The notes under the pieces are model-generated. The model ran no database searches, had not been told where the DNA came from, and saw only the letters and a program-made list of their open reading frames with translations. From assembly GCA_029204225.1 (NCBI GenBank), contig CM055103.1, forward strand, positions 44,156,604 to 44,220,603: 64,000 bases of DNA. The letters are read 5' to 3'. Source of the stretch: Diphasiastrum complanatum (lineage: Eukaryota; Streptophyta; Lycopodiopsida; Lycopodiales; Lycopodiaceae). The position numbers and the translations under genes are program-made. This document shows, piece after piece, positions 52,250 to 63,283 of this stretch. Numbering within the stretch: the stretch's first letter is position 1; every line of letters begins with the position of its first letter.

Positions 52250-52877
52250 CACGTGGCAAGAATCCAAGTGGTCGACTGAAGAATGTATGTAGTGTCATTA
52301 AGGTCCTTGATGCGATTGAGACTGAGTCTTGAGCAAAACCTCATAAACCCCCTCATCTAATTTAATGTGAAGGTACGTTCTCGAGTTGGGCCGTCAGATT
52401 GAAGCCACGTGGAGATTATGTTTGGTTCATCCATTGGATGTTTTGCTTATGTACTAGTAAATTATTGACACGTGGCCGGGGACAAATTTTTTGAAGCGGC
52501 TGCAATTTTCGGGGGGAGCTGGTTTCTGCGGGTCCCTGGACCACTTTTCTGGAGGCACCACTTTTTCGCGGGCCCCTGGCCTGCGCCTCAATTTTTTACG
52601 GTCCCCTATCCGAGTGCTTAGGAACACCTGGTTTTTGGGGTGCCCCAGGCTATGTGGGTCCCAGGACCATCTTTCTGTGGGCACCACTTTCTCACGGGTC
52701 TTACGACCAAGTTTTTGCGATATGGCCACGTGGGATACCGGCACCATTCCAGACAATTTCTTGCGAGCACAGCACGCGCTCACACACATGCAAGGAAATG
52801 GTGGTTTTTGAACAAATATACAAAGCATGGTCACTTTTCCCATAAAATTATGGGATAAAATGACCCCATGCCACGTG
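52250..52877. promoter_or_regulatory. Five G-boxes upstream of the P-class PPR gene
   Basis: CACGTG cores lie at 52250, 52406, 52469, 52727 and 52872 (first base), all as CACGTGG or its palindromic form; the first and last are in perfect 10- and 12-base palindromes GCCACGTGGC and TGCCACGTGGCA. The first is 414 bases before the start codon of the minus-strand PPR gene. Such sites bind bZIP and bHLH factors in light and abscisic-acid responses. Function is inferred from density and position. Confidence 0.5.
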
Positions 52878-53071
52878 GCAAATAAGCAGGGAGCAAGGAT
52901 GATACCAGCCGAGCAGGGCACTAGCAAAGTGCGAGCAGTAGCAGAGGAGGACCTCTGGGACACGCGTCGATTTTTCAACTGTGTCGCGGCCAAACCAAGC
53001 GTGTCAGTGCGGGGCAAGGCGAGCAAGCCCCATGCAAGTGCTGCCATGTGGCGTGTGTTTAAAGTTGTCAC
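52454..53071 (-). other. GC-richer block with 126-bp internal duplication; 205-codon open frame
   Basis: On the plus strand the word GGGTCCCTGGACCACTTTTC (from 52531) recurs from about 52657 as GGGTCCCAGGACCATCTTTC, and the following GGCACCACTTT is also shared, giving a period of about 126 bases. On the minus strand a 205-codon frame crosses both copies and reads REKVVPPEKWSRDP in one and REKVVPTERWSWDP in the other. I recognise no domain. It could be a repeat-derived frame or a small lineage-specific protein; the first is more likely. Confidence 0.35.
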
Positions 53072-53155
53072 ATTGAGCTAATAGAATATGAGTGAGTATA
53101 CATAAGCTTGTGAGTGAACGATATGTGAGCTCCATTTGAAAGGTCTGACTCTAAC

Positions 53156-53245
53156 GTTGGTGTGCTAGATGGCAAAGTGTTGGTGTGCTAGATGGCAAAG
53201 TGCCACAGGGACTACCTGCATGCGCCACTGGGACTAGCTGCATGC
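53156..53245 (+). repeat. Two adjacent short tandem duplications (23 bp x2, 22 bp x2)
   Basis: Units 53156-53178 and 53179-53201 are identical (GTTGGTGTGCTAGATGGCAA...). Directly after, 53202-53223 and 53224-53245 form a second pair (GCCAC.GGGACTA.CTGCATGC) with two differences. Two different words doubled side by side is uncommon. Confidence 0.9.
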
Positions 53246-55689
53246 ATTAATTTTTGCTCCAAACGAAACATTTTGAATGTCATCATTGTGTGTCACAAAT
53301 GGCCAGCCACATCACCCAACTTTGAGCTCAACTTCTTATAAGAGCACCACATATTGATGTGTTGAGCCAAGATTTCAGCACAATTCCAAGATATCATGAA
53401 AACCATTTCCTGGATGCGCATTGTTTGGAAACTAGCTTAACCACAATTACTTCTTCTCTCGTACTCAACTTCAATCCATCATCTTTTCCTAAGGTTTTCA
53501 TGTGATCCTTTTCCTATTCCTTCCTTGATGTTTGTTTGGCTACATTTTCTATAATTTTGGCACATCCTATATCGTTTCCCTTGGCTCTAATTTAACATAA
53601 CCATCATCTATGCTCATGAGGATTATACATCTATATGTAGATTATCAATCTTCAGGACAATCTTCCTTTGAGCATGCCCAAACTTTGCTACATATGATGC
53701 TTGAAGAAAGGCCCTGAATAAAATGAAGCTGCTCATTTCCAAGTTGATTTCTTGGCTAAAAGCACTCCTAATGGAGGTTTGAACTATCATAGGCCTATGT
53801 GTCACCTAGGTCCTAAGGAGGTAGTTATGAACACAATCATAGGTATGGCATCAATGGAAGCATGAAAAAGTAGCATATATCATTCACAAATTATTCTTCA
53901 ACAATGAAAACCTAGTAAATGTCAATGGCCATTGTTAGCTCAAGCGAATCTCCAAGAATAATCTCCAAACATAACTATAATTGGTCTCAAACAGCTCAAG
54001 ACATCAAACTCATAGATTGACAATTTATAGATCCTTGACCCTAATTATATATGGTGATTTGGGAATTACTTAGAAGGTTCTGACTGTGATCTCTTGTAGA
54101 ACATCCAATATAAGGCATCTAGCCTTTTCTAATAAGATAGTTCTGTCAATAACAAAAGCAGGGTCTCAGTTACTAAAATGAGCATTAAAAAACAATTGCA
54201 ACACTGCAACTAGTTGTGGGATCTCATATAACTAAACTTAGAGAAGTATGGATTTTGTGTCCATGGAAGTTGAGAATATATTCCAATTATACCAAAACTC
54301 CATGTATTAGATGGGCTTTACATCCCACTTAAAGGCCTAAACAATTAACTTGAAAATTCTTTATAGAGAGATTCGTGTATATAACATTTTGCGTCCTATT
54401 TAGTGATTTCAATTAGAAGGTATTTTGATGTGGACAATGCACGATTATCCTAGATTGGGTGAGTGTAGTGGTCTCTATTTGGGATATTACTTCGAGCTAC
54501 CATGCTTGATATATATGTGTAAGTGATCCCTGCACTTTATGCAAAACATCTTAGGAAAAGCATATAATTTTGCCAATGTAAGTATCTTCCAATTGACCAT
54601 AGTCTTTGTGAAATTCATTTATGTCAATAGGAGAGAAAGTGGAGGCACGTCCTCAACTAAAAGTACTCACAAGTAGTGATTGGATTAAGAATTGGAACAT
54701 TGTAGTAGAGAATCCCATTGGATGGCATGGGATCCATTGAAATAAATAAATTGTTTGATTTTGCAGCACATTTATTTGTTGGCATTGAAAGGGTGTCTGA
54801 TCGAAGATATACAAAACATTATTTCAAAATTGTCAACCTTTGTGAGTCACTATTGCTTGTACACTCCAATACATCATTTAAAGACAAAATTTCATAGGGA
54901 TCACATCATCCCTAGATAAAGCTTTTAGTGAAATGTATACAAGTCAATGTCTAGCAAGCTCACTCAAAAAACTTACATTCAATGTTCTTCCAAATAATGA
55001 AACATGGGGTCAACTAAGGCCTCAACCTATTCCAAAAAATCTAAGCACAACCAATATCCTCATGAACATGAGACAAATGTGCAAATATAAAGCTTATTCT
55101 ACATTTTCTCTCATCTACCCCATCTAGAAGTAACATTGAGATTGAGAATTGGTTTCATATCTGCTACATGTGTTGAGAAACTTGTTGAAAACCTGATCAC
55201 CACCATTGTTTGAGCCTTGAACCTTGATGCTTCATCTTTCCAAAGTCTTTTTGATGAAGACTTTTACTTCATAGTGACATAGCAGAAATGTATTATGACA
55301 CAATTGGGAAGCTAGCATAGACCTTTCAACTTTTTTATGCAAACCACATTAAAGACAAACCTTCTCTAATGTTAGTGGATCTTCTAAGGCTAGTTCACAT
55401 GTCAAAATATCAGAGACCTATAATTTTTTGACATCTTGATTCAAAAGAAGATCAAACCAAAGTACACTCTTCAATGTCACATTCTTGCTTGCTACAAGAA
55501 TACTATATTTGATCTCACTAATGGAACCAATTTAATTTGGATCAAAAGAAGCAACACAATATTTAAGATTAGACATGTTGCCACCGTTAAAGTAATTAAT
55601 GCAACAAAACATCCTTTGAGTTGCCATCACCATCAAAGTTAGCACCATTGCTTTGATAAGATTTACTAAAAGTATGCTTCAAACTATAT
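53246..55689. other. No gene recognised
   Basis: Two and a half kilobases of AT-rich sequence. Short frames have no recognised motif. Isolated phrases resemble retroelement Pol but not enough to name. Confidence 0.4.
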
Positions 55690-56350
55690 ATACCATGATT
55701 ATCAATCTTTTGTTGCTACCCCTTGCTTCATGAAGTCCATCATCATATTCTAAGAAATTGATATTACCTCAAATAAGTGGTGACAAACACATTTTATAAT
55801 TGGTCTAAAGAGATTTGAACGCCTAATGATTAGTGCAAATCCAATCCTCAATAATTGACAAACAATCTTTATCAACAAATAGCAAATAAAGGCACGTAGT
55901 GAGAAAACCCTAACACTGTGACTTTTGTTTACTAAGAACATAAGTGATAGAGATGCTTCTTAAAAGAAATCAGAGAGAAAAATGTTCATTCAATAAAGTA
56001 AATTTCATGAGCAGAAGTACACTCTTCTTCCATGATTTTCAATCTTTTGTTGTTGCCCCTTGCTTCATGAAGTTCATGATCATATTCTAATAAATTGATA
56101 TTACCTCGAATAAGATGTTACAAACACATTTTATTATTGCGCGAAAGAGATTTGAACACCTAATAATTAGTGCAAATCCAATCCTCAATGATTTACAAAA
56201 AATCTTTACTTGATTATCAACAAATAGCAAATAAAGGCACGTAGTAAGAAAACCCTAACACTATGACTTTTTTTACTAAGAACAAAAGTGATGGAGATGC
56301 TTCTTAAAAGAAATCGGAGAGCAAAATGTTCATTCAATAAAGTATAGTTC
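55690..56350 (+). repeat. 337-bp tandem duplication
   Basis: Copies from about 55690 and 56027 match nearly throughout: CAATCTTTTGTTG, CTTGCTTCATGAAGT, AGAGATTTGAAC, AGCAAATAAAGGCACGTAGT and TTCATTCAATAAAGTA all recur in order. A small insertion (TTGAT) and scattered changes separate them. No gene lies inside. Confidence 0.9.
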
Positions 56351-57201
56351 ATTACATTTTATATAATTGATGGCAAAGGAAGGTTATAATCATAACTAAT
56401 AATTAATTCATCTGTGGCTTTCAATGATTTACATGCACAAATCATCAAGTAAGTAGCTTTAACAAATCTAGTAAGACAATCTTCCTTCCCATTGATATGC
56501 TTTTTAAAAGTACAATTTGTTAAACAAAGAAAATGATATGAAATATTAGAAAACCCTATTATGTTTCTAAACTCTTGTGGTCTTCCATCAATGTATGTGT
56601 AGTTTCCATGTCCCACCACCTCACCCATCTCTTCTCTCTCTTTTGTGGAGCATTCATTTGAATGTAAGTTGTATACTTGCATTGTAAATCTACATAAAGC
56701 ATGCCAATCATGCCAGCTATACTTAAGACTATCATTTGAGAGGTGATTCCATCATGTCTAGCATCTAATGCACCATATTCATTTGGTCACCATAAATTCA
56801 ATTTGAGAGATTTTGGTGTAATTTTTGGTGGAAATCCTAGGATAATCTACAAAGATTGAGTGTCATTGATTAGATTTGAATTTTATTCATGAAATCTAAT
56901 TAATCTAGGCTGAATTCAAAACCAATTAAAGTCATTTACAGGTCTTGAAAGTACATCAGAAAGGGGAAAAAAAGATTAAGTCGTTTTTTTTCCCAAAATA
57001 GCCAAGACTTGGCAAGATTTGTTTGAAAGTAGATTTCACTTCATCTTATCTTCATTCCAACTTTGAGGGAGTGATAGAACTAAGATTATAATTCTGTTTG
57101 TTGGATTAGAAATCTAATTTGAGTGAAACACTACAAGTGTGAGACCTTTGTATTTCAAAGTCATTGAAATCCATTTCTCATGTGTAGAATTCACTAGTAA
57201 G

Positions 57202-57513
57202 ATGGGATCTATTGGAGCATACCTTCTAGAAGCTAGTGAGATATTGAATTCTACTAATTATGTTGTTTGGAAGGTTAGGTTGGAGTCACTTATGGTGCTC
57301 CAAGACCTTTTTGATTTTTTGATTAAAGATGTTGAAGATGAACCTCTAGGTGCACAGAAATTAGCGAGATACAAGAAGAGATCTAGGCTTGCACTTCAAT
57401 GTATTAAAATTAATGTAAGCAATAATCTTTTGAGGGAAGTATCATCATGTACAAGTGCTAAAGAGGCTTGGGAGTCTTTAAAATCAATCTATGAACATTA
57501 CCTGAGTGCATAG
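57202..57513 (+). pseudogene. Copia Gag fragment, same family as element A
   Basis: From the ATG at 57202 about 100 codons align with the start of copia A Gag: STNYVVWKVRLESLM, RYKKRSRLALQCIKINVSNN and SSCTSAKEAWESLKSIYE. The frame ends at a TAG just where the A copy goes on with SNNTSRIL. Nothing of the rest of Gag or Pol follows, so only the 5' part was copied or kept. No primer site or LTR was recognised before it. Confidence 0.8.
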
Positions 57514-58254
57514 TCATCATCTAGCTCTACCTCAATAGCTTTGGCATCTAACACCTTGAATCTGCCACAAAAATCTGCTAGACAAGGTAGGTTTTTATGG
57601 AAAATGACAAGGTTGCTCATAGTCTTTTTTACCTTCATTGCCTATTATAGAAAAATTGGAAATCTTGTCACCTATTGCTGCAACAATGAACTGGGATCTT
57701 GATTACCTTCCTCTTGTGGCAATGAAGTCAGATCTTTGTCACTTTCCTCCAATCTTTGTCATTGTCCTCCAATGTCACTTTCCTCCAATGTTGTAAAATC
57801 CAGTGATGTATCTTGAAAAACTCTCTCGCCTTGCATTGGTTTGCAACACAAGTAACCACCTTGGGTTGGGATCAGTTTGGACAAAAAGATATATGCATGA
57901 ACATGGCAAATTGTAGATTGGGTCAATGTTGTTTTGCAAGATTTAGCTCATGCAAATGTACATGATAGATTCTAATGGTTTTAGTCTCATGCTCACAAGA
58001 ACTTTGAAGGACCAATGCGTCATTTTCAAAATGCTACTTTTGAGAAGTGAGAATTGAGAATTCTACTTTTGTCAATCACAAATGGTTCATATGAATCTAA
58101 TTGTATTGTTTCATATGGCCCTTGATGTTTTACTTGGATTCAAATCAAGCCATATAGTTTTAATTGATTTATAATAGATTTCAATCATCTCTTGTAAGGT
58201 TTCAAAATGGTCAAAGTCACTTTCAATAACATTGAGATCTCTCTAACTACTACA

Positions 58255-58445
58255 ACTAGCTTGTTGAAAGCTTGAAAAACCCCTACAATCAAAAGTACAT
58301 CTTTAGTTGATGCTCTCAATGCAAAAATGGTGACTTGTGAAATTACTATAGCTTGTTTGTTGAAAGCTTGAGAAAACTCTACAATCAAAAGTAGCTCTTC
58401 TTTTTTTGTTGATGGTCTTAATGCAAAATTGGTGACCATAGGGCA
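58255..58445 (+). repeat. 96-bp tandem duplication
   Basis: Copies 58255-58350 and 58351-58445 share TTGTTGAAAGCTTGA.AAA, CTACAATCAAAAGTA, GTTGATG.TCT and AATGCAAAA.TGGTGAC. A minus-strand frame across both is repetitive for this reason and not a gene. Confidence 0.85.
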
Positions 58446-59654
58446 ACATGTCACTTGTAGTGTATGCTTCTAAATGGAATCAATGGGAGTCTTGAGCAAT
58501 CAATCTTAAGATTTGGAACACTTCATACAAATAAGAATGTGATTAGTGCGCTATTTCTCAAGTAGATTTCATATGATGTCATATTACTTATGTCATTGAT
58601 ATAATCACAACTATTCAAAATGCAAGATTTCATTGCTACTCTCAATTTCCTCTATTTTATTAGGAGATTAATAGAAAGTTGCATATTCATCTCTCATCCT
58701 TTAGCAACTATATTGGCTCTCAAGTTTATGGCATATAGGAGAGGCTCTCAATTAGCAAGTTTTGGACAATTTGAATGTACCAACTCATTGTTTGAAATTT
58801 GCTCTACATATTGTAAATGCTCCTCTGATTTAGGACGTGACTACCTCCTTGTGGGGTATGAGATTAAAAGTTCTTTTTATTTTAAAAAAGTTGACTTTTG
58901 TTAGTGTCACTTTAAACCTTGGGATGCTTATTTTGACAACTTCTTTTATATTTTGTGAATATATAATAATCTTAACATTCTCAAAAAAAAAAAGCGATTG
59001 TCAAAATTTGTTATCTTGCCTAGCTTTGCAATAATTCAAGAAAACACATAAATTAATATTCAAATTTACAAGATAGAACCCATCAATGAGTGTTCAATTA
59101 GTTGGTTGATGCTTCATTTATTCTCCTTTAGCATCCAAAGCTTCTTTGCCTCGCAAGTTCAAGCCTCCCCTTGAAAACCAAGAAGCATTTGTTCTCCTTC
59201 AGATCGAAGGGTTGGCTCAATTGGTGAACTTTGGCATCCAAGGTTTCTTTGGTTCCAAATTCTAGCCCTCTTTGAAACGAAAGCATTTGTTCTCCTTTAG
59301 GCTACGATTTTAACCCTCATTGCACAATAGTAATTTCACTAAATTTACTAGAATGACCTTGTACAATTACATACCCCACATGCAATGGTCACCTTGCATC
59401 CTCACTTTCTATAGTGAGATCCATCATTGTCATCTAGAAATGAAAAATAGCATCATGCAAAAGAAAGCAGGCCATTTGATATGGCCACCATCAATCATTG
59501 CAATAAAATTGTGACCCAACCTCCATTCAATCAAAACCATCCTCTATTGCCATTCATTTGGAACCCTCCTATTTTTCTTCAAAATAATTTATCTGCATTC
59601 TATTAAAAAAGGTTTCGTGCAGGTCATTCACAAATATTTTTACTTGAACAAAAA
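58446..59654. other. No gene recognised
   Basis: AT-rich sequence; a CTTTGGCATCCAA..TTTCTTTG phrase recurs twice near 59130 and 59230, probably another decayed duplication. No RNA gene or coding motif found. Confidence 0.4.
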
Positions 59655-59880
59655 TTATATTGATTTTCTTGTCAAGAAACAAGTTTTGTCCAAGAATAAC
59701 CTAAGCAATCAGACTAGAATTATTGCTAGCCAGACAAGAAAACCTAGATCATTACATATACTTATACTTTATGCACAAAAATATATTGATTTTCTTGTCG
59801 AGAAACAAGTTATGTCAAGGAAAAATAAACTAACTACAATTATTGCTAGACAAACAAGGAAAGCCTAGATCATTACAATC
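59655..59880 (+). repeat. 126-bp tandem duplication, 42-codon period
   Basis: Copies from about 59655 and 59781 share TATTGATTTTCTTGTC.AGAAACAAGTT and ACAATTATTGCTAG. The period is a multiple of three, so a plus-strand frame stays open through both (YIDFLVKKQV / YIDFLVEKQV). A coding origin cannot be excluded but no family is recognised. Confidence 0.85.
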
Positions 59881-61200
59881 CTTGGCTTTTCTGAATGCAA
59901 GTAACAACCTAGATAAAAAATCAGTGCCTAATCTAAAAAGTATGCAAACATCTCCGATGATCCAAAACATTTTGATCCATAGTGGGTTCCAGGTATAGAT
60001 CAAGAGAATACCACAACTAAAGATCAGAGCTGAACTATATGTTACGTGATTTCAAAACAGAAAAAAAATAATTATAGTAAGAAAAAAGTTAATATTTAGT
60101 CTAAGCTTGCAGCTCAAACATCAAACACCAATCTAATGGATACAACCATTAGGAATGAGCTGTATAATAATAATAAAAGTGGACCGAATTCTATGTTTAT
60201 GCAGATCACTGCATTTTGAGTTTCAACTTTTTTTCTGGCAGACAAATGTTTGCGAGTAACAATCAAGGTACAAATGGGCTTTCACCCGATGATACTTGAA
60301 ACGATTTCTCGCACTTAGTTTCATCTATCTGATAAAAGATCACAACCATAAAAGGAAGTCGAAATCGTCCAGTTTGACATTAAATCAAACTGTGATAGAT
60401 AGAAAGAATGATCATGCAGCCTTGAACCTAATATAGACAGAACAACAATGTGCAGCCTCAGTCGAAAGATGGTGATATTGGATTAATCACGGGTAATCAT
60501 TAGTTTTCGGATATAAACATCATCATTGGCTGCATACTATCTCGACTTCAAAAAAGAATTACTTTTATATAGATTATAAAATCTTCCATAGATTCTTCAA
60601 GAAAGGAAACAAAAGGAAGAGGACTAGGTAAATAAAGTGAAAAGACTAGCTGTGGAGGTTAAGGCTGTCAGATGGTAGTGCATGTTTTGTTCTTCACAGA
60701 ATTCAGAACAGGTCTGTAAAATTTTCATCACTCAGCATAACCTCCGAAATGGGCTAAAAAACATCAAGAAAGCATTCTGCTTAATAGAATCGACAAAATC
60801 AAACCTTCAAATATAGATCACTAACATCAGAGTATACATCTAAGGGATCAGTCTGACGTGCAAATCAAAATCGGTTTATCCTCACACTGGTGCAAAAAGC
60901 ACAGATAGGTTGAATGAATCATCATATCCCTTGAAAATCGATCTAACACAAAAGAAAATAGGGGAAAAAACTTACTCTGAGAGATAAATGTAAGCACACC
61001 AGAAAAACACCTCCCGACCAACCCTTAAGGGATCAAGATGGCACATACTACGCAGGTCCCAAAGCTTAAGCGATTGGAGACAACAAAAAAAAAACACAAA
61101 TTCAGCAACAAACGAAGAGATTGTAGTCAGCCAAACAAACGGTAGAACAAAACTTAGAAATTAAATTGAGTCAGAGAGCTGGAAGGAAATCGAAAATACT
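59881..61200. other. No gene recognised
   Basis: If the telo-box site at 61386 is a promoter, this would hold introns or exons of its minus-strand gene. No open frame of useful length or clear splice pair was found. Confidence 0.35.
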
Positions 61201-61405
61201 GCTTGCGAAAACTAATTGCTGAAGCCTGTGCTTCAAAATCGGAAGAACAAAGAGGTGGGTTGATCGTCGAGAGTCCATAGGAGAGCTTCATTGTCAAAAT
61301 CAGACGCAGAATTGGTAGATGAAGAGAGAAAATGGGCGACTTATTATATTCTTCCTCCGCCGACTCGTTGAAGCTGCACTAAGTCTAGGGTTTATTTAGG
61401 GTTTT
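61201..61405 (-). promoter_or_regulatory. Telo-box pair and possible 5' UTR of a minus-strand gene
   Basis: TAGGGTTTATTTAGGGTTTT at 61386-61405 is, on the minus strand, two AAACCCTA telo-boxes. In plants these sit near transcription starts, often of growth-related genes. About 110 bases downstream on the minus strand an ATG opens a 46-codon frame (MKLSYGLSTINPPLC...), ending near 61160. The tract between is pyrimidine-rich as in many plant leaders. No longer coding region was found, so the gene is unproven. Confidence 0.35.
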
Positions 61406-61505
61406 GTTCAATAGGAATCAGGATTGTTGGGGGAGGGCAGGCCCCTTGCATCTTGTAGGCAATGCCAATTTTTGGGCACAGCTCAATCACAGCCACTCGT
61501 TTTTT

Positions 61506-61859
61506 TAAATTTAAAAAACTAGTTAGAGAGGGACATAGTAGACACCAGAAAAATTCGAGCGCTTGTATTCAAAATAATTTATTGGAATTTTCTATTATGA
61601 ATTTTTGTTTTATTTACGCCACGTATTTAATAAATACTTAACTAAAACGTGAACGTAGTTTTACTAAGTTATTGGGTAAATTTAAAAAACTAGTTATCTG
61701 CCCTGCCTGTAAGGCAGGGGGACATAGTAGACACCACAAAAATTGACGCGCTTGTATTCAAAATAGTTTATTGGATTTTTTTTTTATTTACGCTAATTTG
61801 TGAACATGCCACGTATTTAATAAATACTTAACTAAAACGTGAACGTAGTTTTACTATGT
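61506..61859 (+). repeat. 171-bp tandem duplication with a hairpin insertion
   Basis: Copies from about 61506 and 61677 share AAATTTAAAAAACTAGTTA, GGACATAGTAGACACCA, GCGCTTGTATTCAAAATA and CCACGTATTTAATAAATACTTAACTA. Copy 2 carries an extra CCCTGCC-TGTAA-GGCAGGG hairpin at 61701-61719 and a few insertions. Confidence 0.85.
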
Positions 61860-61863
61860 TTGT

Positions 61864-61884
61864 GGGGGGGGGGGGGGGGGGGGG
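61864..61884 (+). repeat. Homopolymer of 21 G
   Basis: A run of 21 G in AT-rich surroundings, directly before the GC-rich palindrome. It can form a G-quadruplex. Exact length is the least certain base count in the window, since homopolymers are error-prone in sequencing. Confidence 0.9.
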
Positions 61885-61887
61885 TCA

Positions 61888-61980
61888 GGCTCCGAGGCCC
61901 TTCCGCCCTGGAAGGATGTGCGCCCGAGGACGGAGGCCCGAGGGCGCACAGCCTTCCGCGGGCGGAAGGGCCGAGGAGCC
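61888..61980. repeat. 93-base GC-rich imperfect palindrome
   Basis: Outer arms 61888-61908 and 61960-61980 (GGCTCCGAGGCCCTTCCGCCC against its near reverse complement) pair with about two mismatches. Inner arms GGAAGG / CCTTCC and TGCGCCC / GGGCGCA continue the stem towards a small loop near 61933. The whole would fold into one long, very stable hairpin or cruciform. It could be a foldback element or a hairpin RNA gene; no promoter supports the latter. Confidence 0.85.
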
Positions 61981-63283
61981 AGCCCTTGCATGAAATCTAT
62001 TTTCACTTTTTTTTTTGAGGTAAGTAGTTTTTTGTACGTGCACCTTCCGAAGTCCGAAAGATGCGTGTAAAAAAAATTTGTCAAAAAAAGAATTTGCCCC
62101 ACAAATTACGTTCAGTTTTCTTTGTAAAAAACTGAAAATTGATTTTACGGTAGGCAGGTGGATTATCTTGTGCATTCATGCATGCATTCTGCAGCGTGGA
62201 TTTTTGCATGCATGCTCTTTTGTTCTCTGCCTAGAATCGTCATGCAACGACTGTGTTTCGAAAGTGCAGTTTTTTGTAAGCCATCAGCGCTTTCTCTATT
62301 TTACCATCTTGAGATTGTGAAGCTCTTCATTTACTTTTCTAGCCCGGCCATCTTTGTGATCAGTTAAACGGTGCTAACTCTTTGCCAGTTCCTGATTCAC
62401 AACTATGTGAGTTAATAATCTGCAACTGTGTCACTTCCTACAACGCCATCATACCACCTTTTCTCACGGTTTCTTGTAACGAGACAGGTGTTTGATCTCA
62501 AATCCAGTAGATAGGTACGTTAACCAACTGCTAATTAGGTCGTGCTCAGTTTCCCATATATCTGATAATAGCGTTTGTCATTTTTCTTGTACAAGCTCTA
62601 AAATTTGATATAAATCATCAAACATCTAACAAATAAAATTGGTTGCTGCCACTGTAAATTCTTAAATTTTTGTACATCATCGTCAAACTCTCATTCATAA
62701 ATTCAACAGAAGATGGTTCCTCAACAGCCTGTTGGTGTTTGCTTGTGAACACCAGAGTCTTCAGTTTCTCATCTTGTTACAGTGTAAATATTATGTATTG
62801 AATTGCCTTAATATTGGCTAAGTATGTGAATCTAGAGAAACCGTAGTTTTACTTCGTGGTTCGTGGGTTGAGCTCCCTTGGTTGAAGACTGAAACAAACA
62901 TGCAATTAAAATAGTTGAATCAGTCAGATAACTTTGTCAAAAGCTGTAAGAATGGCGAGAGAGAGGGTGTGTGTGTGTTCTACATACCTTAATACGTGTG
63001 GCAGTTAAGTGTAAGAGGAAACACTTTGCACCGTGTAGAAAATAATACAAAGTCACTAACGGTAACTTGCAAGCTGAGATCTCCTTGCGTTGCAAATTTG
63101 CAGATGCATGTGTGGGATAAGGAGTGAACATAGTCGCAGTTAGCAACTCCTTTAGAATATGTGAAGTTGGCCTTGGCAGCAACAGTAGTTTCTGGTCTGC
63201 TACATCCATCGGCGCCTTCAGCTTGGCTTGTTGTCATGTCCATGATCACCATCACCACTCACAAGCCAAGACCTGTTGCAAAC
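61981..63283. other. No certain gene; a possible minus-strand exon at the right
   Basis: Two minus-strand frames overlap at 62937-63258. One of them is open across a consensus splice donor (ATTAAG|GTATGT, at about 62990). Neither protein is recognised and no acceptor or partner exon was found. The rest shows nothing. Confidence 0.3.

Noticed and set aside
52491-52811. Overlapping plus-strand frames in the GC-richer block
   Set aside because: They follow from the GC-rich duplication and lack any known motif.
61888-61980. Transcription terminator or microRNA precursor
   Set aside because: A bacterial-type terminator makes no sense in this genome, and the stem is far more GC-rich than plant microRNA precursors; kept only as a palindrome.
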